A model generated the notes under the pieces. That model made no database searches, had not been told where the DNA came from, and worked only from the letters and a program-made list of their open reading frames with translations. This document shows positions 18,274-27,056 of a stretch of DNA of 64,000 nt, in pieces. The DNA is taken from the NCBI RefSeq assembly GCF_014842925.1, contig NZ_JACYXJ010000004.1:62001-126000 (forward strand), written 5' to 3'. This DNA comes from Roseibium polysiphoniae. GTDB lineage: Bacteria; Pseudomonadota; Alphaproteobacteria; Rhizobiales; Stappiaceae. How positions within the stretch are numbered: position 1 is the first letter of the stretch; every line of letters starts with the position of its first letter. Made by a program: the position numbers and the translations under genes.

Positions 18274-18345
18274 GTGCGAAAATTGCTCGTGAAAATTACG
18301 TCTGTTTTTTCATTTCGTGAAGTGAAAAAATGCCCTATTTTTTCA
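18274..18345. promoter_or_regulatory. Operator cluster between XRE regulator and UspA/BCCT genes
   Basis: TTTTTTCA (18305-18312) and TGAAAAAA (18323-18330) are perfect inverted arms; the dyad extends inward as TTC/GAA. A third TTTTTTCA is at 18338-18345, and a direct repeat CGTGCGAAAATT / CGTGAAAATT lies at about 18273-18297. The spacing and position upstream of both divergent units make this a strong candidate site for the adjacent XRE-cupin protein. Confidence 0.6.
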
Positions 18346-18513
18346 TATGCTCAAAATATGATCGCGCTGAGCAGCTTTTCATCAAGGCGAGAGGGCAAGT
18401 CAGCAAAAGATTTTTGCATGGAACCAATGCGCGGGATCTGCGTTAATGAAAGTTAACCTTTGCGCATTCTTGAATGCGACTGGTTGGCGAACGAACAAGG
18501 AAGGGGATGGGCT

Positions 18514-18933
18514 TTGTTTCAGCGCGCGGTCGTACCGATAGACCTTAAACACGCGGAAAACCTCAAGAAGGCACGAGCGGCGGCGATTGATCTCGCTGCG
18601 CATTATGGCGCGGAGGTTCGGTATGTCGGGGTGACCTCTGCTTTGCCCGGTGCGCTGGCGCACACCCCTGACGAATTTGAGGCCAAGCTGAAGCAGCTCG
18701 CAGAGGATGATGCGGCTGGAAAGGGCGTTGCGGTGTCTGCCCAGGTGATTGTGAGCCATGATCCGACCGCGGATCTGGAGAAAAGCCTTCTCGATGCGAT
18801 CAGGGCAGCAGATGCAGACCTCGTCGTCATGGGAACACATGTCCCCAATTTGGGCGATGGTTTCTGGTCGTCCAATGGTGCGTTGATTGCCCGCCACGCT
18901 CCGGTTTCGGTCTTTTTGATCCGTGCCGTTTGA
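18514..18933 (+). CDS. UspA-family universal stress protein
   Basis: A 139-residue single-domain Usp protein. TTG 18514 is chosen because AGGAAGGGG lies about 7 bases upstream and it gives the normal family length (MFQRAVVPIDLKHAEN); the frame is open to 18460. The C-terminal GTHVPNLGDGFWSSNGALIARHAPVSVFLI is a variant of the ATP-binding Gx2Gx9G(S/T) motif. It is 43 bp upstream of the BCCT gene and in the same direction. Usp proteins next to transporters are often thought to tune the carrier; here that is inference. Confidence 0.85.
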   Translation: MFQRAVVPIDLKHAENLKKARAAAIDLAAHYGAEVRYVGVTSALPGALAHTPDEFEAKLKQLAEDDAAGKGVAVSAQVIVSHDPTADLEKSLLDAIRAADADLVVMGTHVPNLGDGFWSSNGALIARHAPVSVFLIRAV

Positions 18934-18976
18934 CCTGCGTTGAACAGTATTTTCCGCATTCTGAGGAAATTTGAAC

Positions 18977-20611
18977 ATGAGTATGGAACCAGACGCTCAA
19001 GGTATTCCCGAGCCGGAGGGGGCGGCAAACCTCATCGAAACCGAATATGAGATCGGTCAGGACAATATTGAATCCAGCCTCGGGCCGTTTGGCTTCGACG
19101 TTCACAATCCTGTTTTTCTCGTATCGGGTCTTTCCATTGTCGGCTTCGTCATTCTGACGTTGGCGCTTCAAGATCAGGCGGGCGCGGTTTTCAATGGTCT
19201 GCGAGGTTGGTTGACCGCCAGTCTGGACTGGTTCTTCCTCGGAGCCGCCAATATCTTCGTTCTTTTCTGCTTTTTCCTGATTTTATCGCCGTTCGGAAAG
19301 GTACGGATCGGCGGGCGGGATGCGACCCCTGACTACAGCTATGCCGGTTGGTTTGCCATGCTCTTCGCAGCTGGCATGGGCATTGGCCTGATGTTCTTTG
19401 GTGTCAGTGAACCAATTTCGCACTTCAACAGTTCTTTGGGCGGCACGACTTTCGAGGGAGGCGTCCGGACCGATTGGGCGCCGCTCGGCGCTGCTGCGAA
19501 CGACCCAAAAGCGGCGGCAGAACTGGGCATGGCTGCGACCATCTTCCATTGGGGTCTGCACCCTTGGGCGATCTATGCCGTCGTTGCTCTGGCGCTTGCG
19601 CTGTTCTCCTACAACAAGGGGCTGCCGCTTACGATGCGGTCGGTTTTTTATCCGATCTTCGGTGAGAAGATCTGGGGTTGGCCGGGCCATGTCATCGACA
19701 TTCTGGCGGTTTTCGCGACCCTTTTCGGCTTGGCGACCTCTTTGGGGTTTGGCGCAGAGCAGGCAAACGCGGGTCTGGAGCTGCTGTTTGGCATTCCGAA
19801 CAATGATGTCTCCAAGGTCGTGCTCATTCTGGCAATTACCGGTGTCGCCCTCATATCGGTCTATCGCGGCCTTGATGGCGGGGTGAAAATTCTGAGTGAA
19901 ATCAACATGGGTCTCGCGGCCGCATTGTTGCTGTTTGTGATTGTGGTCGGCCCGACGCTGGCGATTGTAACGGGTTTTCTGGACAATCTGATTGCCTATG
20001 TGACGCTGCTTCCGGCACTTTCCAATCCGATCGGGCGTGCGGACACGAACTTCTCGCAAGGCTGGACAAGTTTCTATTGGGCCTGGTGGATTTCTTGGTC
20101 GCCCTTCGTCGGCATGTTCATCGCACGCGTCAGCCGTGGCAGGAGTGTCCGGGAGTTTGTTGTCTGTGTCCTCCTGATCCCCTCTCTTGTCTGCGTGTTC
20201 TGGATGACTGCCTTCGGCGGCACCGCCATCACCCAGATCGTCCAAGACGGTGTCACAAGCGTTGCCGATGCGCCTCTTGAGTTGAAGCTGTTCAAGATGC
20301 TGGCTGAAATGCCATTTGCAGGTCTGACGTCACTTCTGGGCATCGTCCTTGTGATTGTCTTTTTCGTGACGTCCTCTGACTCTGGATCTCTTGTCATCGA
20401 TACCATCACCGCTGGCGGCAAGGTCGATGCGCCCATGCCTCAACGTGTCTTCTGGTGTACATTCGAGGGATTGGTCGCCATCGCGCTTCTGCTGGGTGGA
20501 GGACTCGGTGCGCTTCAGGCCATGGCCGTATCAACAGGCTTTCCCTTTGCCGTCGTGCTGCTTCTTGCCTGTTACGCGACTTACAAGGGGCTCGCCGACG
20601 AGCCGCGGTAG
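18977..20611 (+). CDS. BCCT-family betaine/choline/carnitine transporter
   Basis: A 544-residue, 12-helix secondary transporter. Signature elements are GMGIGLMFFGVSEP in TM3 (the glycine pattern of sodium-coupled betaine carriers), the aromatic box in WTSFYWAWWISWSPFVG (TM8), and RVSRGRSVREF in the cytoplasmic loop. ATG 18977 has GAGG 10 bases upstream; the upstream TTG 18971 is too close to it. The hydrophilic C-terminal tail is very short, lacking the long osmosensory domain of BetP-type stress carriers, so catabolic uptake is more likely than osmoprotection. It is divergent from the demethylase operon and is the probable entry route for betaine or dimethylglycine. Confidence 0.93.
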   Translation: MSMEPDAQGIPEPEGAANLIETEYEIGQDNIESSLGPFGFDVHNPVFLVSGLSIVGFVILTLALQDQAGAVFNGLRGWLTASLDWFFLGAANIFVLFCFFLILSPFGKVRIGGRDATPDYSYAGWFAMLFAAGMGIGLMFFGVSEPISHFNSSLGGTTFEGGVRTDWAPLGAAANDPKAAAELGMAATIFHWGLHPWAIYAVVALALALFSYNKGLPLTMRSVFYPIFGEKIWGWPGHVIDILAVFATLFGLATSLGFGAEQANAGLELLFGIPNNDVSKVVLILAITGVALISVYRGLDGGVKILSEINMGLAAALLLFVIVVGPTLAIVTGFLDNLIAYVTLLPALSNPIGRADTNFSQGWTSFYWAWWISWSPFVGMFIARVSRGRSVREFVVCVLLIPSLVCVFWMTAFGGTAITQIVQDGVTSVADAPLELKLFKMLAEMPFAGLTSLLGIVLVIVFFVTSSDSGSLVIDTITAGGKVDAPMPQRVFWCTFEGLVAIALLLGGGLGALQAMAVSTGFPFAVVLLLACYATYKGLADEPR

Positions 20612-20621
20612 TCGGTGAAAG

Positions 20622-20648
20622 GAGGCGGTTCGGTTTCTGCGCCGCCTC
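20622..20648 (+). terminator. Weak stem-loop after the BCCT gene
   Basis: GAGGCGG (20622-20628) pairs with CCGCCTC (20642-20648) across a 13-nt loop, 11 bases after the stop codon. A short T-rich run, TTGCCTTT, follows. Termination is possible but leaky. Confidence 0.45.
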
Positions 20649-20709
20649 TTGCCTTTCAGGTCGTTCGCCACAACTGAAGTCGGACGTTCTGTTTATGTGA
20701 GGGTTCGAT

Positions 20710-21402
20710 TTGACTGATCGTTTGGCCGTCGTGATTGGAAGCTCTGGCGGCATCGGCAACGCCTTGTTGCAGACGTTGACCCGGGAGGGGGGCTATGACC
20801 GGGTGATCGGCTTGAGCCGGTCTTCAGATCCGTCCATAGAGCTGACAAAAGCCGAGACGATTGAAGCTGCCGCTGGCTGGCTTGGCCGGCAAGCGGGCGA
20901 ACCCTGCCTCGTGATTGACGCGACAGGTGCCCTGACACTGGACGGACATCGTCCTGAGAAGAGCTGGCGAGATCTGGATCCGGCGGCGATGGCGCGTTCC
21001 TACGCGATCAATGCGATCGGTCCGGCTTTGATCATGAAGTCTTTTCTGCCGCTGCTCGCTAGAGATCAGCGCAGCGTGTTTGCGACCTTGTCGGCGCGGG
21101 TCGGCTCGATTTCTGACAATCACCTGGGTGGTTGGTACAGCTACAGGGCTGCCAAGGCAGGGCTCAATCAGATCGTGCGCTCTGCATCGATCGAGTTGGT
21201 ACGCAAGAACAATGCGGCAGTTTGCGTGGCGCTTCACCCCGGCACCGTTCGCACGCCATTGACCGAGAGCTTCGCAAAATCGGGCCTGGAGGTCCAATCA
21301 CCTGAAGTCGCAGCAGAGCGTCTGCTTCAGGTGATTGATGGTTTGAAGCCGGAGCAGTCAGGCGGCTTTTTTGATCATCAAGGCGTTTCCATCCCGTTCT
21401 GA
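20710..21402 (+). CDS. Short-chain dehydrogenase/reductase (C-factor-like)
   Basis: A 230-residue Rossmann oxidoreductase. The nucleotide-binding motif is GSSGGIGNALLQ (about 10-21). The active site has serine in LSARVGSI and YSYRAAKAG giving Tyr-x3-Lys, completing the Ser-Tyr-Lys triad. The start is TTG with GAGGG about 6 bases upstream. The substrate is unknown. It follows the BCCT gene by 98 bp across a weak stem-loop, so it may be partly co-transcribed; a metabolic tie to betaine breakdown is not shown. Confidence 0.9.
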   Translation: MTDRLAVVIGSSGGIGNALLQTLTREGGYDRVIGLSRSSDPSIELTKAETIEAAAGWLGRQAGEPCLVIDATGALTLDGHRPEKSWRDLDPAAMARSYAINAIGPALIMKSFLPLLARDQRSVFATLSARVGSISDNHLGGWYSYRAAKAGLNQIVRSASIELVRKNNAAVCVALHPGTVRTPLTESFAKSGLEVQSPEVAAERLLQVIDGLKPEQSGGFFDHQGVSIPF

Positions 21403-21437
21403 TCTTTGGCCTCGTACCGTCTAAACGGCGCTGAGCT

Positions 21438-22244
21438 TCACTTCTGCTGATAAAGCCTCGATAGATCAAAGGCATGAATGTCCTTCAATAGATCGACAAA
21501 TCCCTGTGCCGCATGATCGAGGGACTTTTTCCCTTTTTCTGCGGCTGCATTGGCGGCGTTTCCGAGGGCTCCCTTCGGAGACAGGTCCTGTGCTTTCCAT
21601 CCGAACTGCTGGGCACCGTGTCCGCGCAGATATTTGAACTCCTTGATGAAGTCCTGCTGCGCAGATGTGAAATCCTCGGCGAGATCCATCCGCACCAGGT
21701 CAGGATGCAGGTGGAGCATGATTGACGTTTCGACGTCGCCGCCGTGAATGCCATAGGTAAATTCTTCGGCCGGAAACACCCCTTCAGGCTGGCCAAATCT
21801 TGCCCAGGCGGTTGCCGTGACGAGCATGTCGTGGCTGACCCGAAGCTCGCGCGCAATCGTGTCGATGACAGGAACATTGCCGCCGTGGGAGTTGATGAGG
21901 ACAAGCTTTTTGATGCCTGCACGTGCGACGCTTTCGCCGATCTCAAGCCATGCCCTCGTGACCGTGTCCCAGGAGAGGGTCAAGGTGCCCGGCGATGAGA
22001 TGTGCTCATTCGATTTGCCAACTGCTTGGGTTGGAAGAAAAGTCGCGGGGATGTTGTCCGGAAGAAGCTCCAGGACGCGGCGGACCTGTCCCTCGGCGAT
22101 GGCCGTATCAGTGAATACGGGCAAGTGTGGGCCATGCTGTTCGATCGCGGCGACCGGCAAGACAGCGATCCAATCCTTCGTGTCCGGGCTCGCAAAGTCG
22201 AGCGTCGTCATTTCGTGCCAATACCGTTTGGGAAGATTTGTCAT
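21438..22244 (-). CDS. Creatininase-family amidohydrolase
   Basis: A 268-residue enzyme of the creatininase fold. Metal-binding residues are recognisable in PVAAIEQHGPHLPVFTDT (Glu, His, Asp), INSHGGN (His) and GIHGGDVETS (Glu). Family members open cyclic or linear amides: creatinine, 3-dehydro-scyllo-inosose, or mycofactocin precursors. Creatinine to creatine would suit the methylglycine locus 4 kb away, but no creatinase gene accompanies it, so the substrate stays open. It is transcribed alone and divergent from the SprA-like gene. Confidence 0.88.
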   Translation of the reverse strand: MTNLPKRYWHEMTTLDFASPDTKDWIAVLPVAAIEQHGPHLPVFTDTAIAEGQVRRVLELLPDNIPATFLPTQAVGKSNEHISSPGTLTLSWDTVTRAWLEIGESVARAGIKKLVLINSHGGNVPVIDTIARELRVSHDMLVTATAWARFGQPEGVFPAEEFTYGIHGGDVETSIMLHLHPDLVRMDLAEDFTSAQQDFIKEFKYLRGHGAQQFGWKAQDLSPKGALGNAANAAAEKGKKSLDHAAQGFVDLLKDIHAFDLSRLYQQK

Positions 22245-22380
22245 GGAAGGATCCGCTGCGAAGTGAATTGGGCAACCGCCAACATACTGCCGAAGGGCAA
22301 AGTTGCCAGCGCCTTGTCAGAAAGAACATGCCTTTCTAAGCGACTGTGGCGGTCGTGAGAAAGCTCGTTGAACACTTCAG

Positions 22381-22394
22381 CGCAAAATTTTGCG
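22381..22394. promoter_or_regulatory. Perfect 14-bp palindrome between divergent genes
   Basis: CGCAAAATTTTGCG is a loop-free perfect palindrome, 137 bp upstream of the creatininase-family start and 60 bp upstream of the SprA-like gene. Candidate operator; the binding protein is unknown. Confidence 0.4.
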
Positions 22395-22453
22395 GTGTGC
22401 GGTGCGTTTCTCTTCAAATCTGCGTGTGAATTGACACTTGCTAACGTTTCTTA

Positions 22454-23560
22454 ATGTTTCTGAAAGACGCGAGGGCAACGCTTACCCTCATGCTCAGCGT
22501 CAATTCGACATTTCCAGCCCAAACCGGTCTGAGAGGAACCGGTGCGGTGCGCGGCCAGGATGAAAACCAGGAGAGGCAACAGGCTTCTCAGGTGGTTCAG
22601 GAGGAGGCGCGTTCTTCTGTTGGCCGGTCGCAGGCGGCGGCTCGAGCTGGTGCTGTTTCTCCCTTGAGTCCCGAAGCTGTCCTTGCGCTGCAGTTGGTCG
22701 ATGATACGCAAAGTGACGATAAACAAGGTCGCGGGCCGCAGGATTCTGCTCAGCGCTTGGCAAGTCCATCTGAGGGAACGGAAGGCACCGCTGGCGATCC
22801 TGCCGACGTAGATGCCGGTTCGGTATCCGATCAGGAAAACGCAGAAGGAGCTTCTGGCGCCGTACAAAATGCAGGTGCTTCGCCCGGCGTTGCCCAGTCT
22901 TCCTCCATCGGAGAAACGGAAGAAGATCCGGACGGGGATGGATTGACCGAGGCGGAAGAAAAGCAGGTCGAAGAGCTGAAGCAGCGGGACCGTGAGGTTC
23001 GTGCGCATGAACAAGCGCATGCGCGTGTCGGGGGACCTTATGCCGGGGCTCCAACCTATACCTTCCAACAGGGGCCAGATGGCGGTCGCTATGCCATTGG
23101 CGGTGAGGTCCAGATCGACACTTCTGTCGAAAGAACGGCCGAGGCGACTATCCGAAAGATGCAAATCGTCATTCGTGCGGCGACTGCGCCGGCGGAGCCT
23201 TCATCGCAGGATCTCAAGGTTGCTCAGCAGGCCCGCTCGCAGTTGGCAGCCGCACAGGCGGAAGCAAGAGCCGAGGCGGCGGAAGAGCTTTCCGGTGACG
23301 ATGAAGCTTCCGGGCCAGGCAATCAGGATGCCGCAAGCACTGATGCCGCGCAGCCGGCGGCGCTGAGCGGCGGTGAGCAAGCTGATACTGGGGCCGGGCG
23401 CGATGGTTCCGATCAGCAAGGCGAAGCGGATGATGAGCGCAGTGCTGATGCGCGTAAAGATGCTGAAAGAGCATCACGTCTTTATCAGGCCGCCAGCGAC
23501 AGTCTTTTCGGCCTGGCTGGCAATTCCTCGAGCGGTGTAGGGCTCGCTGCGATCGCTTAG
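22454..23560 (+). CDS. SprA-like putative metalloprotease (CJM1_0395 family)
   Basis: A 368-residue protein of very skewed composition (Ala, Gln, Glu, Asp). The only compact segment is about 165-260. It holds [19 protein letters not shown], with a HExxHA-like zinc motif (H-E-Q-A-H), then [18 protein letters not shown] and [12 protein letters not shown], hallmarks of the SprA-related family. Long acidic, glutamine-rich tails flank it and are probably disordered. No signal peptide is seen. ATG 22490 is an alternative start. Proteolytic activity has not been assumed beyond the motif. Confidence 0.85.
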   Translation: MFLKDARATLTLMLSVNSTFPAQTGLRGTGAVRGQDENQERQQASQVVQEEARSSVGRSQAAARAGAVSPLSPEAVLALQLVDDTQSDDKQGRGPQDSAQRLASPSEGTEGTAGDPADVDAGSVSDQENAEGASGAVQNAGASPGVAQSSSIGETEEDPDGDGLTEAEEKQVEELKQRDREVRAHEQAHARVGGPYAGAPTYTFQQGPDGGRYAIGGEVQIDTSVERTAEATIRKMQIVIRAATAPAEPSSQDLKVAQQARSQLAAAQAEARAEAAEELSGDDEASGPGNQDAASTDAAQPAALSGGEQADTGAGRDGSDQQGEADDERSADARKDAERASRLYQAASDSLFGLAGNSSSGVGLAAIA

Positions 23561-23673
23561 GCTGGCGGCGTATTAAACTCGAGGTAAGCTGCTTGCCAGG
23601 TTGTTTGATTGAAGCGTAGTGTGGCCGCGCCTCGTCGAACAGGCGTTTCGCGCTCCTTCCTTATGAGATTTTC

Positions 23674-24813
23674 ATGCATATCAAACGTGCCCGGCACGCC
23701 GTCGGGATGGTCTTTCTGTTGCTGGGAACCCTTATTGGCGTCTGGGCGACGCGCATCCCCGACTTCAAGCTGATGCTTGACGTCGACGAGAGCGGATTTG
23801 GCCTGGTTCTTCTGGCCATGGCTCTCGGCGCTGTGCTTGGTTTTCCGATTGCCGGCTATCTGATTGATCGGTTCGGCGCTGCCTCAATGTCGAAGGTCTT
23901 CGCAGTCGGCATTCTGATCGGCTTCGCGATCTTGCCATTTGGCACATCTGTGGCGGTGATTTTGCCGCTGATGCTGGTGGTCGGATTTTGCATCGGGACA
24001 CTGGATGTTGCGATGAATGGCTGGGGCGCTGAAGTCGAAAAGGAATTGGGCCGGCCAGTGATGTCGTCCTATCACGGGCTTTACAGTCTGGGAGCGGGAT
24101 TTGGCGCGGGAGCAGGAGCGCTTGCGCTCTGGTATGACCTGGATCTTCTGCCACACTTTGCCGGTTGGTCGCTTCTGATGGCGATCCCACTTGTGTTCGC
24201 ACTAAGGACGCCCTGGGCGTCAGAGAAGACAGGGCCGGGCGGAAAAAGACCTCCATTTGTCGCGATTCCGAAGGGTGGCTTGTTTTTCGTCGGGATCATG
24301 GCCCTGATCGCAGCGCTGGGCGAGGGGGCCATTACGGATTGGGCCGCGCTCTATCAGATCCAGGAGCTTGGCTTTGACAGCTCCGAGGCCGCGGTCGGAT
24401 TTGCCGTGTTCTCGGTTGCCATGGTGATCATGAGATTTTGCGGCGACCAGGTGATTGCGCGCTTTGGGGCCGTTCCAGTTGCGCGCGCCAGCGGCATTGC
24501 AGCAGCGCTGGGCTGCGCGCTCTTGGTCTGGGGTGAAAGCATCTGGATGATCTGGGCGGGCTGTGCTGTCATGGGCCTAGGAAATGCGGTCATCTTTCCG
24601 CTGGCGATGTCGCGAGCCGCTGCTGATCCGACTATGTCCAAAGGGGCGGCACTGGCGTCCGTTGCAACGCTCGGCTACGGAGCGTTCCTGTTCGGGCCGC
24701 CCATACTGGGCTTCATTGGTGACGCGTTTTCGCTGAGAGCGTCTTTTGCGCTGGTTGCCATACTGGCGCTTTTGATCGCAGGTCTTGCAGGCGCATTGAA
24801 GGTTCGATCCTGA
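23674..24813 (+). CDS. MFS transporter
   Basis: A 379-residue major-facilitator protein with about 12 helices. The loop 2-3 motif is AGYLIDRFGAASMSK, a form of GxxxDRxGRR, and a hydrophilic centre near residue 185-195 separates the halves. GWGAEVEKELGRPVMSSYHGLYSLG is like the fucose/YbjJ-type subgroup of putative sugar or drug carriers. It is monocistronic, convergent with the deaminase gene. The substrate is unknown. Confidence 0.9.
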   Translation: MHIKRARHAVGMVFLLLGTLIGVWATRIPDFKLMLDVDESGFGLVLLAMALGAVLGFPIAGYLIDRFGAASMSKVFAVGILIGFAILPFGTSVAVILPLMLVVGFCIGTLDVAMNGWGAEVEKELGRPVMSSYHGLYSLGAGFGAGAGALALWYDLDLLPHFAGWSLLMAIPLVFALRTPWASEKTGPGGKRPPFVAIPKGGLFFVGIMALIAALGEGAITDWAALYQIQELGFDSSEAAVGFAVFSVAMVIMRFCGDQVIARFGAVPVARASGIAAALGCALLVWGESIWMIWAGCAVMGLGNAVIFPLAMSRAAADPTMSKGAALASVATLGYGAFLFGPPILGFIGDAFSLRASFALVAILALLIAGLAGALKVRS

Positions 24814-24823
24814 AGCCTGTTCT

Positions 24824-24849
24824 GCGCCGCACTGTTCAGAGCGCGGCGC
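24824..24849. terminator. GC-rich stem-loop between convergent genes
   Basis: GCGCCGC (24824-24830) and GCGGCGC (24843-24849) pair around a 12-nt loop between the convergent MFS and deaminase stops. There is no U-tract, so it may act as a transcript-end protector instead of a classical terminator. Confidence 0.4.
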
Positions 24850-24858
24850 GAGTGACAA

Positions 24859-26202
24859 TCAGAGGCTTTCGAGAAACCGCTTTGCGGCAGAGCCATGTTC
24901 GTGGCGAAGTTCCGCGATGTCGATGCTTGTTGGGATGCAGTCAACGACGGTCCAGTTACCACCAATCATGACACGGTCAGCGGTATGCGCACCGCAGAGA
25001 ACGAGCGCGGCGAGCGGATCACCTGCGCCTGAGAACCGAAGTTCATCCAAAGTGTAGAAGGCCATATCGGCCATCATGCCAAGCTTGATGGCGCCGATAT
25101 CTTCGCGTCCCAGGCATCGCGCCGAGCCTTCGGTGGCCCAGCGGAACGCGTCGAAGTGCGTCACAGAAGCTGCGTCATAGGTCAGGCGATTGATCATGAG
25201 GGCGTGGCGGACGCTTTCGATCAAATTGGAATTGTCATTGGACGCAGAGCCATCCACGCCAAGGCCTACAGGGCAGCCGGCAGCTTCAAGCTCCTTGGTC
25301 CGGCACTGACCGGAGGCAAGGACCATGTTCGACGTTGGGCAGTGGCATACACCAACGCAGGCATGGCCCAGACGCTTGATCTCGTCGTCGTTGAAGTGAA
25401 TGCCATGGGCGAGCCAGACACGCTCGTTCAGCCAGCCGCACTCCTCAAGATAGTCGACGGGCCGGCAATTGAACTTCTCGAGACAATAATCGTCTTCGTC
25501 GATGGTCTCGCCCAGATGGGTATGAAGACGACAATCGTATTTCTCGGCGAGGGTCACGCTTTCCTGCATCAGGCGTTTGGTGACCGTGAAAGGCGCACAT
25601 GGAGCAAGGGCAACCTGTAGCTTCGCCCCCTTGGAGGTGTCGTGGTATTTGGAAAGGACCCTTTCGCAGTCCGCCAGGATCGTGTCTTCGTCCTGAACAA
25701 CCGTGTCAGGTGGCAGTCCGCCGTCCTTCTGGCTTAGGTTCATGGAGCCGCGGGTGAGGGTCATGCGAAGGCCGACGCGCTCAGCTTCCTCAGCCTGGAT
25801 ATCCATGGCGGATTCCAGCCCGTCAGGAAAGAGATAGTGATGATCCGATGCGGCCGTGCAACCGGACATCATGAGCTCCGTCAGTGCGAGGCGCGTGCCA
25901 AGGCGGAAGTTCTCGGGCGTAACGTTCTTGGCCCAGATTGGGTAGAGCGAATGTAGCCAGGGAAAGAGTTCCTTGTTGATCGCGTCCGGGTGAGCTCGGG
26001 TCAACGTTTGAAAGAAATGATGATGCGTGTTCACCAGACCTGGTGTGATGACATGCCGGGAAGCGTCGAAGGTCTGGTCAACGGGCAGCATCGGCTCTTT
26101 GCCTGTGCCGATCAATTCAACGATGACGCCGTCTTCGATGACAATGCCGCGCTCGGCGCCTTCGGCTAGGATTGAAATGGGGTCTTTGATCCACAAACGC
26201 AT
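24859..26202 (-). CDS. 8-oxoguanine deaminase-like amidohydrolase
   Basis: A 447-residue amidohydrolase-superfamily enzyme. Metal ligands are in VNTHHHFFQTLTRAHP (about 57-72), the HTHLGE motif (about 229) and GLGVDGSASNDNSN (about 315). Overall it resembles the Pseudomonas 8-oxoguanine deaminase group (EC 3.5.4.32), including the start MRLWIKDP and the CHCPTSNM segment. It would convert 8-oxoguanine to urate, salvaging damaged purine. Guanine-, isoguanine- or hydroxyatrazine-type deamination remain alternatives. It lies 239 bp after a RidA gene on the same strand, with a long inverted repeat between. Confidence 0.87.
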   Translation of the reverse strand: MRLWIKDPISILAEGAERGIVIEDGVIVELIGTGKEPMLPVDQTFDASRHVITPGLVNTHHHFFQTLTRAHPDAINKELFPWLHSLYPIWAKNVTPENFRLGTRLALTELMMSGCTAASDHHYLFPDGLESAMDIQAEEAERVGLRMTLTRGSMNLSQKDGGLPPDTVVQDEDTILADCERVLSKYHDTSKGAKLQVALAPCAPFTVTKRLMQESVTLAEKYDCRLHTHLGETIDEDDYCLEKFNCRPVDYLEECGWLNERVWLAHGIHFNDDEIKRLGHACVGVCHCPTSNMVLASGQCRTKELEAAGCPVGLGVDGSASNDNSNLIESVRHALMINRLTYDAASVTHFDAFRWATEGSARCLGREDIGAIKLGMMADMAFYTLDELRFSGAGDPLAALVLCGAHTADRVMIGGNWTVVDCIPTSIDIAELRHEHGSAAKRFLESL

Positions 26203-26334
26203 GGGACTGGTCCTTGTTGTCGGACCTGTCGGCTTTGATAGCAGCCAGAAATAACCGGCTTGCCCGAGTTCCGCACAGGAGTGGTTTTGGCAGAGATCAG
26301 CGCAGCAAATGCGCAGCTTCGGCCATTAAAGGCG

Positions 26335-26396
26335 GGGGCATTTTTTAAGGCGTTTGGCCTCAGGTGCAAGCGCTGGATGTGTAAAAAAAATGCCCC
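26335..26396. repeat. 12-bp perfect inverted repeat with 38-nt spacer
   Basis: GGGGCATTTTTT (26335-26346) and AAAAAATGCCCC (26385-26396) are exact reverse complements. It lies between the RidA and deaminase genes. Each strand shows GGGGCA followed by a T-run, so it could fold as a bidirectional terminator or flank a small decayed element. Confidence 0.55.
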
Positions 26397-26441
26397 AGCC
26401 CGGAAGATCGGTCACTCAGACCGAATGGCGAATTAGTTTCG

Positions 26442-26828
26442 TCAGGGCTTCGCCGCTATGACTTCAACTTCGACGACGAACTCTTCGCGGGCGAAGCCCG
26501 AGACGATCATCAAAGTCGATGCTGGTGGTGGGTCTGCGGTGAATTCATCCCGTGTCTTCATGTAGCCAGGGAGATGCTCACGACCGGTGACATAGGCGTT
26601 GATACGGACCAGATCGGAGAGGTCCATCTCTGCCTCTGCGAGGATCGCCGAGATGTTCTCAAAGCACAAACGCGTCTGACTTTCGACATCTGCCGGGATG
26701 TTGTCGTCGCTTGAGATTCCGAGTTGGCCAGAAGCGAAGATGATGCGATGGTTGGCGGGCACTTCAACGCCGTGGCTATAACGAGCGAATGGTCTTCGAA
26801 TTGTTTCAGGTGTCAGCGGTTTGGGCAT
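26442..26828 (-). CDS. RidA/YjgF-family protein
   Basis: A 128-residue RidA-fold protein of normal length. ATG 26828 has CAAGG about 10 bases upstream; the frame continues to 26939 without support. Motifs are RIIFASGQLGISSDD, RLCFENISAILAEAEMDLSDLVRINAYVT and DPPPASTLMIVSGF. In the last the usual R(S/T) arginine is not at the normal place, so imine-deaminase activity is uncertain. It is upstream of the deaminase gene on the same strand and divergent from the NtrC-type operon. Confidence 0.88.
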   Translation of the reverse strand: MPKPLTPETIRRPFARYSHGVEVPANHRIIFASGQLGISSDDNIPADVESQTRLCFENISAILAEAEMDLSDLVRINAYVTGREHLPGYMKTRDEFTADPPPASTLMIVSGFAREEFVVEVEVIAAKP

Positions 26829-26932
26829 GGATGTGACCTTGGTGTCATGTGTTTGCGCTCGAAAACTGCCCTGCTCTGCATTCAGGAGCAAGTCGGTGTC
26901 TGATGAAGCTGATGGCAATTTCCGCCAGCATG

Positions 26933-26949
26933 TGCACAATAAAAGTGCA
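26933..26949. promoter_or_regulatory. NtrC-type enhancer site
   Basis: TGCACAATAAAAGTGCA has exact TGCAC and GTGCA arms separated by 7 A/T bases, the geometry of the NtrC consensus. Its centre is about 142 bp before the start expected from the sigma-54 promoter, a usual enhancer distance. Confidence 0.78.
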
Positions 26950-27056
26950 GCGACGTTTGAGGGCTTCCAAAGGCGTCGTCGTCGTAGATGGGTGTGTTAA
27001 ATGAACATGGCAGAATCTTGCGGTGGAAGGGCCTTGTTGCACTGATCGTGCGGTGA

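Noticed and set aside
27037-27053. Second NtrC-like dyad (TTGCAC-TGATC-GTGCGG)
   Set aside because: Arm spacing is 5 instead of 7 and it almost touches the -24 element, so it does not fit an enhancer site.
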